Virus record (IMG/VR): IMGVR_UViG_3300020424_000034
Span: 1-22,746 of that record
Source of the DNA: a virus
Reading direction: 5' to 3' (one strand)
DNA length: 22,746 nt
A program made the translations under genes and the position numbers. Under the pieces are notes generated by a model. The model saw only the letters and a program-made list of their open reading frames with translations, searched no databases and was not told where the DNA came from. Positions 14,031 to 20,337 of this stretch are shown in pieces. Within the stretch, counting starts at the first letter, position 1, and each line of letters starts with the position of its first letter.

Positions 14031-17000
14031 ATGGCAGAAAGAAAAGGCATACTCTCAGACATAGCCAGAGGAAGCTTACTTGGTTTACAAAAAAGTGCTA
14101 AAGGTATTGGAGAGACTGTTACTTCTGCTATAGATTATTTTGCCGATACTGATTTAACTAAAGATCTACAAACATTTTTTGACAATAGAATGATCGATGC
14201 GCCAGAAAGCACAGCTGGTGAGATAGCTTCTTTTATAACTCAATTTGGTGTGCCTGGATTAGGTGCAGCTGGTTTAATATCTAGAGCTAATAAATTTTCT
14301 AACCTACAAAAAGCTTTAACGTTTGGAGTTGTTGATGGCGCAGTAGCAACAGATGACACTACTACGATATTAGATGCTTTCATGGATAATGATTCCGACG
14401 AAGAAAGATTAGCTAGATTAAATGGTTCAGAGGCAGCAGCTGCTAGATTAATGGAAAAAGTTAATGTAGCAGGAGAAGCAACTGCTTTTGTCATGGGATT
14501 ACCTTACGCTATTAAAGGAGTAACTGGCGCAGTTGGTGGCACTTTAGACGCAGTGTCGCCAGTAGCAGCTAAAGTTATTGCCTCTAGTGGTTTAGCTAAA
14601 AAAACTACCAAAGTAAAAGATTTTGAAGGAGAGATGACAGAACAAACATTAGGTCTTTGGGAAGGAATTAAAAATGCTTTCAGCGTAAAAGGAGTTGGTT
14701 TAGAAGGACCTGTACCACTAATTAGTAGTGAAGGCTTACCTAATACTATAGTTGCTCAAGCTAAAGCGCAAAAGACTGCGATTGCTAACCATAATGTAGA
14801 GATGGTTAATAACAATATTAAAACTTTAGAAAAAACAATTAGTCAATTAGATTTAAGTCAAACTCAAGCCATGTCAATGGCCAGATCTATAGAAGATGCT
14901 TTGTTTCCTCAAATTAGAGTGTCTTATAAAAATCCAGGAATAACTAATCCAGATGAAATAAAAAAATTAGCTATGAAAGTTAGAGGTAATGCTCGTAGAA
15001 ATATAACAAACATAGAAAAAAGAATGACTAAATCTTATAAATCTTTAGGCATTGATGACAGATTAAAAATTAGCAATATAGTTAGAGACATGAGAGACCA
15101 AGTTGATGATATGTCTAGAGAAATATTAGATTTAAGAAAAACAGATGAGAAAGCTTTTAATGCTTTATTAACTGAAGAAGGTTTAAAAGATTCAGTAGCA
15201 AGAAACATAGGTATTTATGGAACTAGAGTTTATAAAGCTTTCATGGATGATGGTGCATTTTTAAAAAACTTAGATCCAAAATTAAAACAATCTGCTATAA
15301 ATGAAATAAAAAAAGTTACTGGTTTTGATGATAATACAGCAGATTATGTTTGGAGGAGCATAAGCTCTAGAGGTAGAAGTTCAGCAACCAATAAAGATTT
15401 TACTGGTTTTGAAACTGCTGAATTTATATCAGAGGGTTTATCAAAAGCTCAACAAGGAATATTAAAAGGCAGGACCTTAAACAATTTACCGGCAGTAAGA
15501 AGAGCTTTAGGAGAAGTGAGTGGCTATTTACAAAGCACGCCAGAACAAGCTTTAGCTAACACTGGGCTAGTAGCTGCAAGTACGATTAGTAAATTATCAA
15601 GCATAATTGGAAAGACTAAAGTTTTTCAAGATATTAAATTAATTAATGATATTGGACCAACTCAATTAGGAACTAAACAATTCTTAAAAGATAAAGAATT
15701 TTTAAAAGGAGCTATTGATGTAGGACCTAATAGATTTGCAAAACCATCCGCTGACGGTAAGACTGAAGTTATTTATAAACAATTTGGAGATAACTTTGGA
15801 GCTCTGTCTGGCATGGTAACTAGAGAAGATTTTTATAATGCTATTGCCAAAACAACTACTTCTTTTGAACAAAATCATCATGTTCTAATGAAAGCATACG
15901 CTCCTATGCTAGCTTTAAAATCTATATCACAATATGGAAAGACAGTTGGTTCGCCATTAGCACAAGTTAGAAACAATACTTCAATACCATTCTTTGCTTT
16001 ATTAAATGGTAACGTAGGTAGCACTGGTAAATTAGCAGACGCTTACGTAAATACTTTTGCTGGATTAATAGATCCTGCAAGTAGAAAATTAAAATCTGAA
16101 GTTGTTGAAGAGTTAACAGAATTAGGAATAGCACAAAGAGGTGGTAGTGCTATCTTTGGAGAATTAAAAAGAAACGCTGAGATAGCTTTTGATGCAGCTC
16201 CGGGTTTTGGAAGATTTGTAAAAGGAATAAAAGAAGCTCCTGGAATAAAACAAACTACAGATTTTGCAGAAGAAGTTTATAAAATGACTGATGATACAGC
16301 TAGAGTATTCAATTATTTTTTAGAAAAACCTAGATTTAAAAACGCATTAAACATAATAAGAGCTGATAAAAATTTAAAACCAGGGGCAGAGTTTGTTCCA
16401 GTGGAATCTATGGCCAATATAAAAAATTTTCAAAATAACATAACAATAGGAAAAAATGGCGGTGCAGTTTTAGATATAAGAAGACTCACTGATGATCAAG
16501 CAGAAGCTTTCGCTAGAGCTGAAACAGCTGAATTAACTTTAAATACCGTACAAAATTATCAAAGAGTTGTTCCTATTGTTAGAGATGGTATTAGTAGATT
16601 ACCCATAGGTAACTTTACAGCATTCCCTGCTGAGATGATTAGAAATGGTACAAACTCTTTACACAGAGCTATAAGAGAACTTGCTTCTGAAAGCCCAGAG
16701 TTACAAAAAATAGGAATGCGTAGATTGGCTGGAGCAATAACTGCTGGCGGTGGATTTGGCGCAGGCATAACAGCAGTTGGATCTTATTTGACTGGAGTTA
16801 CTTACGATCAAATAAAAGCTTTTCAAAGACAAGGAACTCCTTGGGAAGAAACAGCAACAATGGTTCCAGTAGGTTCTGATAAATTTGGCAACCCTACAGA
16901 ATTTTTTAATTTTAGTTACATGAATCCTTATGATTTATTTAGAAGGCCAGCTCTTAGAATATTAGCTGAAGTAGAAGAAGGTAATAGAAACGAAGAATCC

Positions 17001-17930
17001 TTAACAAAAATTTTATTAGATAGCACCTTTCAAGGAGGTTTAGAATTAATAACTCCTTTCGTAGAACCAGCTTTTGGTTTAAACGCTATTGCTGATGCTG
17101 CCAGAGGAGAAACAGCAACCGGTAGAAAAATATGGAGAGAAGGTGATACTGTTGGCGATAAAGCTTTGAAAGGTATTGTTTATTCTATAGATACAATACT
17201 ACCTTCAGCTACGCCAGTTAACTTTGAATTTTCTGAAGGCAATAATTTTTATGTCGGAGCTCGTTTAAAAGATGGTCCAAAGTCTATAATCAATTTTACT
17301 AAAAACGGCAATCCTGGAAAGGGAGGTAGAGGACAAGAATTAGATGTGGGCGAAACTATGTTGCAAGCATTTACTGGTATTAAAACCGTTAAACCACAAC
17401 TAGAAAAAACTTTATTATACAGAGCTTACGAAGCTGCACAGGCAGTGCAAGATTCTTCTAATGAATTTAATAAGTATTTAAATACTGGAAATGCAGGAGA
17501 AAAAGAAGCTCAAAATTATACATTAGCTTTTATAAGGGCTAATGGTGATAGATATAATGCTTTAAGAGATTTATATCAAACTTTAAACGATACTAGAATA
17601 TTGGGACTGACTCTTCAAGAACAATCAGATATTTTAAAAAAAGCGAAAATAACTAATTATGATGAAGTTTTAATGGGTAGATTCCAACCTATAGAACCTG
17701 ATGAAGACAAAATATTTGAAGAACAACTGAAAGGAAAAGATATTGACCCAATACGATTACAAGAAATATTTGAAGGATTGAAACTGGAGGATCTTGAAGG
17801 CAGATATAGAGGCAATCAATTTGGAGCAGTTCAAAGTCCTAATGCACAAATAAGAAATAAACAAACTCAAGATAGAGTTTCTGTAGCTTTAAGACAAGCG
17901 GAGATAGATAAACTACTAGGTATTACTTAG
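14031..17930 (+). CDS. Giant internal virion protein (gp16-like ejection protein)
   Basis: 1299 residues, the last and largest gene of the plus-strand late block. It is mostly helical and charged, with several hydrophobic Gly/Ala stretches: VPGLGAAGLIS near residue 75, AFVMGLPYAIKGVTGAVGG near 150, and AGAITAGGGFGAGITAVGSY near 905. These suggest membrane insertion on ejection. No lytic transglycosylase motif was recognised at its N-terminus, unlike T7 gp16. The C-terminus ends SVALRQAEIDKLLGIT. Size, order (GNAT-like protein, two mid-size ejection proteins, then the giant) and composition match the T7-type ejectosome. The stop TAG (17928-17930) overlaps the end of the convergent RHH gene by four bases. 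Confidence 0.65.
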   Translation: MAERKGILSDIARGSLLGLQKSAKGIGETVTSAIDYFADTDLTKDLQTFFDNRMIDAPESTAGEIASFITQFGVPGLGAAGLISRANKFSNLQKALTFGVVDGAVATDDTTTILDAFMDNDSDEERLARLNGSEAAAARLMEKVNVAGEATAFVMGLPYAIKGVTGAVGGTLDAVSPVAAKVIASSGLAKKTTKVKDFEGEMTEQTLGLWEGIKNAFSVKGVGLEGPVPLISSEGLPNTIVAQAKAQKTAIANHNVEMVNNNIKTLEKTISQLDLSQTQAMSMARSIEDALFPQIRVSYKNPGITNPDEIKKLAMKVRGNARRNITNIEKRMTKSYKSLGIDDRLKISNIVRDMRDQVDDMSREILDLRKTDEKAFNALLTEEGLKDSVARNIGIYGTRVYKAFMDDGAFLKNLDPKLKQSAINEIKKVTGFDDNTADYVWRSISSRGRSSATNKDFTGFETAEFISEGLSKAQQGILKGRTLNNLPAVRRALGEVSGYLQSTPEQALANTGLVAASTISKLSSIIGKTKVFQDIKLINDIGPTQLGTKQFLKDKEFLKGAIDVGPNRFAKPSADGKTEVIYKQFGDNFGALSGMVTREDFYNAIAKTTTSFEQNHHVLMKAYAPMLALKSISQYGKTVGSPLAQVRNNTSIPFFALLNGNVGSTGKLADAYVNTFAGLIDPASRKLKSEVVEELTELGIAQRGGSAIFGELKRNAEIAFDAAPGFGRFVKGIKEAPGIKQTTDFAEEVYKMTDDTARVFNYFLEKPRFKNALNIIRADKNLKPGAEFVPVESMANIKNFQNNITIGKNGGAVLDIRRLTDDQAEAFARAETAELTLNTVQNYQRVVPIVRDGISRLPIGNFTAFPAEMIRNGTNSLHRAIRELASESPELQKIGMRRLAGAITAGGGFGAGITAVGSYLTGVTYDQIKAFQRQGTPWEETATMVPVGSDKFGNPTEFFNFSYMNPYDLFRRPALRILAEVEEGNRNEESLTKILLDSTFQGGLELITPFVEPAFGLNAIADAARGETATGRKIWREGDTVGDKALKGIVYSIDTILPSATPVNFEFSEGNNFYVGARLKDGPKSIINFTKNGNPGKGGRGQELDVGETMLQAFTGIKTVKPQLEKTLLYRAYEAAQAVQDSSNEFNKYLNTGNAGEKEAQNYTLAFIRANGDRYNALRDLYQTLNDTRILGLTLQEQSDILKKAKITNYDEVLMGRFQPIEPDEDKIFEEQLKGKDIDPIRLQEIFEGLKLEDLEGRYRGNQFGAVQSPNAQIRNKQTQDRVSVALRQAEIDKLLGIT

Positions 17931-18106
17931 ATACCAAATTTAATATGATCAGCGCCACCATTTTTTTCAGCCAGTTCTATTTCTTTAATAGCTTTTTCAA
18001 CCAACCATTCAACCGTGTTAGCACGGGTCCTGTGAGTTAATGATGCGAGTTTACCTAATTTTTTGTGAGTTTCTTTGTTTACCCCGATGGTTACATGACT
18101 TGCCAT
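17927..18106 (-). CDS. Ribbon-helix-helix DNA-binding regulator
   Basis: 59 residues on the minus strand, with a strong Shine-Dalgarno (GAGGAGAAGCTGA before ATG 18106). The sequence has the CopG/Arc-type plan: a strand VTIGVNKETHKKL (5-17), helix A through LASLTHRTRAN, and helix B TVEWLVEKAIKEIELAEKN (31-49). RHH dimers insert the paired N-terminal strands into the DNA major groove. It is transcribed away from the nuclease pair starting at 18167, and converges on the giant ejection gene with a 4-nt overlap of stops. A 15-bp imperfect palindrome in the divergent gap (18125-18139) is a candidate operator. It probably regulates the strand-switch region, itself included; the target is inferred. 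Confidence 0.72.
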   Translation of the reverse strand: MASHVTIGVNKETHKKLGKLASLTHRTRANTVEWLVEKAIKEIELAEKNGGADHIKFGI

Positions 18107-18124
18107 TCAGCTTCTCCTCGTATG

Positions 18125-18139
18125 TTAATTATTACTTAA
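18125..18139. promoter_or_regulatory. Imperfect palindrome, candidate RHH operator
   Basis: TTAATTA-T-TACTTAA: the two 7-base arms pair at six of seven positions around a central T. It lies 18 nt upstream of the RHH start codon and overlaps the -35 region of the promoter for the 18167 gene. AT-rich palindromes arise easily by chance in this genome, so support is positional only. Confidence 0.35.
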
Positions 18140-18161
18140 TCTTTATAAAAAATTGTATAAT
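18132..18161 (+). promoter_or_regulatory. Promoter for the DUF1064/HNH gene pair
   Basis: A perfect TATAAT at 18156-18161 lies five bases before the ATG at 18167. The -35 region (TTACTT, 18-base spacer) is weak. There is no Shine-Dalgarno between the -10 box and the ATG, so transcription should start at or within a base or two of the start codon, giving a leaderless message. Confidence 0.5.
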
Positions 18162-18166
18162 AAATT

Positions 18167-18499
18167 ATGGCCTATAACAAGTACGGAGCTATTAAAGTAA
18201 AGCTCGATGGTATCACATTTGATAGCAAATTAGAGGCAGCTAGATATAAATTCTTGAAAGAATTAGAATCTGCTGGCGCGGTGTCAGACATAGAAGTTCA
18301 TCCACAATTTCCATGTTTCGTAGAGGGTAAAAAGATCTGCACTTATATAGCAGACTTTAAATATAAAAATGTAAAAGGAGAGGAGGTTATAGAAGATACT
18401 AAAGGAGTATTGACTGATGTCTTTAAATTAAAAAAGAAATTAGTAGAAGCAATATATCCTGATGTAACTATCGAAGTCATTCAATCACCTAGAGCATAA
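18167..18499 (+). CDS. DUF1064 family PD-(D/E)XK-like nuclease
   Basis: 110 residues, the normal size for the family. FDSKLEAARY (18-27) supplies the first acidic residue, Glu23; YIADFKY (60-66) supplies Asp63; and EDTKG (76-80) supplies the acidic-x-Lys centre (Asp77-Thr-Lys79). VFKLKKKLVEAIY (85-97) is the conserved closing helix. DUF1064 proteins are small phage proteins with the restriction-endonuclease fold, resembling T7 endonuclease I-type resolvases, and are thought to cut branched or host DNA. The ATG sits right after a TATAAT box with no Shine-Dalgarno. The stop overlaps the next start (TAATG), coupling it to the HNH-type gene. Confidence 0.8.
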   Translation: MAYNKYGAIKVKLDGITFDSKLEAARYKFLKELESAGAVSDIEVHPQFPCFVEGKKICTYIADFKYKNVKGEEVIEDTKGVLTDVFKLKKKLVEAIYPDVTIEVIQSPRA

Positions 18500-18990
18500 T
18501 GTCTCAAAAAACTAGAACTTGTACGCTCTGCAAAAAGAGACGCAAGATTAAATTTTTTGAAGCTAGAGAACAAACCGGAGGCGGAGTAACTTATCGTGGT
18601 ATTTGTAGAGACTGCCATGTTATAGATAGAAACAGAAAGCGATCATCAAGTTACAAAAGTTTTTTAAATTTACTTCACAATCAATTAAGACATACCAGGG
18701 TTAGTAAATTTCCAGATAAAGATTGGGAGATAACGCCAGAAGATTTAATAGAAATATGGGACGAGCAAGATGGTCTTTGTGCTTTATCTGGCGTATTGAT
18801 GACTCATCATCGAGACGGTAGTGGTAAGAAGGACCTTAACGTAACTATAGATAGAATAGATCCTAGCGTTTGGTATGTTAGAAGCAACATTCAATTGGTT
18901 TGTCAGCGTGCCAATATCATTAAACATACTCTGACTGAGGACATGATGCTTTGGTGGTGTGAAAATATTGTAAGAAATAAAAAGAAATAA
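18499..18990 (+). CDS. Zinc-ribbon plus HNH-type endonuclease (variant)
   Basis: 163 residues. Residues 8-39 hold two Cys pairs (CTLC at 8-11 and CRDC at 36-39), a zinc ribbon. The C-terminal part, from about 85, reads EQDGLCALSGVLMT, then TIDRIDPSVWYVRSNIQLVC and QRANIIK, the plan of phage HNH proteins with an IDRID core (Asp118, Asn130, Asn139). The classical first and last His are replaced by Arg119 and Asn139, as in a known phage subgroup; whether it cuts DNA or only binds it is uncertain. It is coupled to the DUF1064 gene by TAATG, so the two nucleases probably act together in DNA degradation or processing. Confidence 0.72.
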   Translation: MSQKTRTCTLCKKRRKIKFFEAREQTGGGVTYRGICRDCHVIDRNRKRSSSYKSFLNLLHNQLRHTRVSKFPDKDWEITPEDLIEIWDEQDGLCALSGVLMTHHRDGSGKKDLNVTIDRIDPSVWYVRSNIQLVCQRANIIKHTLTEDMMLWWCENIVRNKKK

Positions 18991-18999
18991 AAAGTTTTT

Positions 19000-19028
19000 T
19001 TTATATGCCAAATATTTTTGTATATAAT
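19000..19028 (+). promoter_or_regulatory. Strong sigma-70-like promoter
   Basis: TTTATA (19000-19005, four of six matches to TTGACA), a 17-base spacer, and a perfect TATAAT (19023-19028). The expected start site falls on or beside the ATG at 19035, six bases after the -10 box, so any message for the small peptide would be leaderless. Readthrough would produce antisense RNA over the minus-strand genes beyond 19153. Confidence 0.6.
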
Positions 19029-19034
19029 CCGCGC

Positions 19035-19133
19035 ATGAATTTTAAGAATATACTCACCGGAAGTGCTGGGTATTTCTTTAGTGGCAGTTTCATCCTCTAC
19101 ATGACAAATCTTTTCTTCGTCCTGTATTTTTGA
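19035..19133 (+). CDS. Possible 32-residue hydrophobic peptide
   Basis: ATG 19035 to TGA 19131-19133 encodes 32 residues that are almost entirely hydrophobic or aromatic after the first eight, spanning one membrane (SAGYFFSGSFILYMTNLF). A good promoter ends six bases upstream, and no Shine-Dalgarno is present, so it would be read from a leaderless mRNA. The sequence occupies most of the gap before the convergent minus-strand gene. A membrane-active regulator, toxin-like or lysis-timing peptide is conceivable. Equally, the promoter may make a non-coding or antisense RNA; short frames of this length occur by chance. Confidence 0.4.
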   Translation: MNFKNILTGSAGYFFSGSFILYMTNLFFVLYF

Positions 19134-19152
19134 TCTACACTAAGCCAGTGCT

Positions 19153-19410
19153 TTATTTATAGATCTGTTTTATTTTATAGCCTTTCTCAGAGTTATTAAG
19201 GTTTATCATCTTGCGCTCTAATTTTGGTAATGATTTCCAGAACACTGGAGAGTGTTGATAATCATATAAACCACAAACAGTACAACGACCATTTTCCATA
19301 CTGGTGGGCCAGTGACAGGCGTTGATGCAAGGATAATCAGCGAGACTGGTAGTTTCGCCTCTAAGACTAGCTATGTTTTTAAATGTATCTAATTTAAATA
19401 TTTTAGCCAT
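19153..19410 (-). CDS. DUF1289-like four-cysteine protein
   Basis: 85 residues with Cys28, Cys32, Cys43 and Cys46: PCINAC then GRCTVCG, followed by a Trp (FWKSLPKLERKMI). The CIxxC, then CxxC, then W with LxxxER order matches DUF1289, a family of small predicted metal- or Fe-S-binding proteins in proteobacteria; the Arg that usually follows the second pair is not in its place. Function of the family is unknown. The start ATG at 19410 has Shine-Dalgarno GAGGTG, contained in an inverted repeat (19411-19438). It is the last gene of the minus-strand block and has its own promoter, so it may be expressed separately from the exonuclease upstream. Confidence 0.65.
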   Translation of the reverse strand: MAKIFKLDTFKNIASLRGETTSLADYPCINACHWPTSMENGRCTVCGLYDYQHSPVFWKSLPKLERKMINLNNSEKGYKIKQIYK

Positions 19411-19438
19411 TACGCACCTCTTTATAGAGATATGCGTA
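19411..19438 (-). promoter_or_regulatory. Inverted repeat covering the ribosome-binding site
   Basis: Outer arms TACGCA (19411-19416) and TGCGTA (19433-19438) are perfectly complementary, and inner arms CTCT and AGAG (19418-19421 and 19426-19429) pair around a four-base loop. It abuts the start codon at 19410 and contains the GAGGTG Shine-Dalgarno. It could act as an RNA hairpin masking that site or, since the predicted start site lies inside it, as a DNA operator. Confidence 0.5.
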
Positions 19439-19468
19439 TTATATAACGATTTTTATATATTATTGCAA
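19438..19468 (-). promoter_or_regulatory. Promoter for the DUF1289-like gene
   Basis: On the minus strand, TTGCAA (19468-19463) and TATAAT (19443-19438, perfect) are separated by 19 bases, longer than ideal. The message would start near 19431, with a leader of about 20 bases holding the Shine-Dalgarno. It lies in the 66-base gap behind the exonuclease gene. Confidence 0.45.
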
Positions 19469-19476
19469 CTTTTTTA

Positions 19477-20337
19477 CTAAAAGGGTGTAGGTATCAAGCC
19501 AAATATAAGTTCATGATCAGGGCAGTTTTTCTTGTCCATTTGTTGTTTTGGATTTAATAACACACCTTTTTTGCCACAACGCCAAGTAGCTCCAGAGACT
19601 TCTATGATTGGCTTTGAGTGTTTACAGTTTCTACAATTTTTAAAAGGTGGTTCTGCTCTACCTAAATAAACTTCTCTAGATTCTTTTGGTAAATTCTTAA
19701 CTTTCCAATCGTTCTCACTTAAGAATAAATCCGGTGGCTCTGGCGAAGTAATAATTCTTTTAGCTTTCTCTATCAAGGATTGAAAGAGCTCGTCATTATA
19801 TTTAATTACTTCACTGTAAATATCAGAATTGTTTTTGTTGTAAACCAAAGCTAATGATTTAGGTAATTTAAAAGCACCCATATAACAATGTACTTGTGCT
19901 TCGTATTCTAGTGACCAACGCTCGTAACTGTTCTCACTAACTAAATTATTAAATCTTCTGTCATTAGAGCTCTTGACTTCCAGGACCATAGAATCATCAT
20001 CATGCTCTGGCAGGTTCTTAACCACACCATCTATATGTCCAGAAAAATGGTCGCCAAGTAAAGAAGCTTTGAACTGATCACCTTTTTTATCTTCAGTAAA
20101 TACTTCTACGCCATCTGCTTTTTTAAGATAATCAATAACTACGTCTTCAATAACATTACCTAGTTCTAAGATCCTAGATACTCTTGGCTCAAATTTATTT
20201 GGTGGTAAGCACCATCTAAAATTTAACCACAGCATTCTTTCATCTGGATTACCAATCTGACTCATACCTAAATATGGTCTGTACTTTGGTGGCTCAGATA
20301 ACATTACATGATCTATCATTTTATTTATCTTGCTCAT
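19477..20337 (-). CDS. RecB/Cas4-type PD-(D/E)XK exonuclease
   Basis: 286 residues. The catalytic set is visible: HIDGV (Asp103), LEVKS (Glu120, Lys122), and the RecB-type helix YEAQVHCYM (Gln148, Tyr152; QxxxY). The C-terminal part has four cysteines: CRNC (235, 238), C254 and C272. They could hold a zinc or iron-sulphur cluster, although their spacing differs from the Cas4/AddB arrangement. Such enzymes are phage exonucleases that trim or degrade DNA, often for recombination or host-DNA recycling. Its ATG overlaps the stop of the helicase gene (ATGA), so helicase and nuclease are probably made together and may form a RecBCD-like functional pair. Confidence 0.8.
   Translation of the reverse strand: MSKINKMIDHVMLSEPPKYRPYLGMSQIGNPDERMLWLNFRWCLPPNKFEPRVSRILELGNVIEDVVIDYLKKADGVEVFTEDKKGDQFKASLLGDHFSGHIDGVVKNLPEHDDDSMVLEVKSSNDRRFNNLVSENSYERWSLEYEAQVHCYMGAFKLPKSLALVYNKNNSDIYSEVIKYNDELFQSLIEKAKRIITSPEPPDLFLSENDWKVKNLPKESREVYLGRAEPPFKNCRNCKHSKPIIEVSGATWRCGKKGVLLNPKQQMDKKNCPDHELIFGLIPTPF

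Noticed and set aside
18013-18026. CCGTG-TTAG-CACGG hairpin as a terminator after the giant ejection gene
   Set aside because: The stem has only five pairs, no T-run follows on either strand, and it lies inside the RHH coding sequence.
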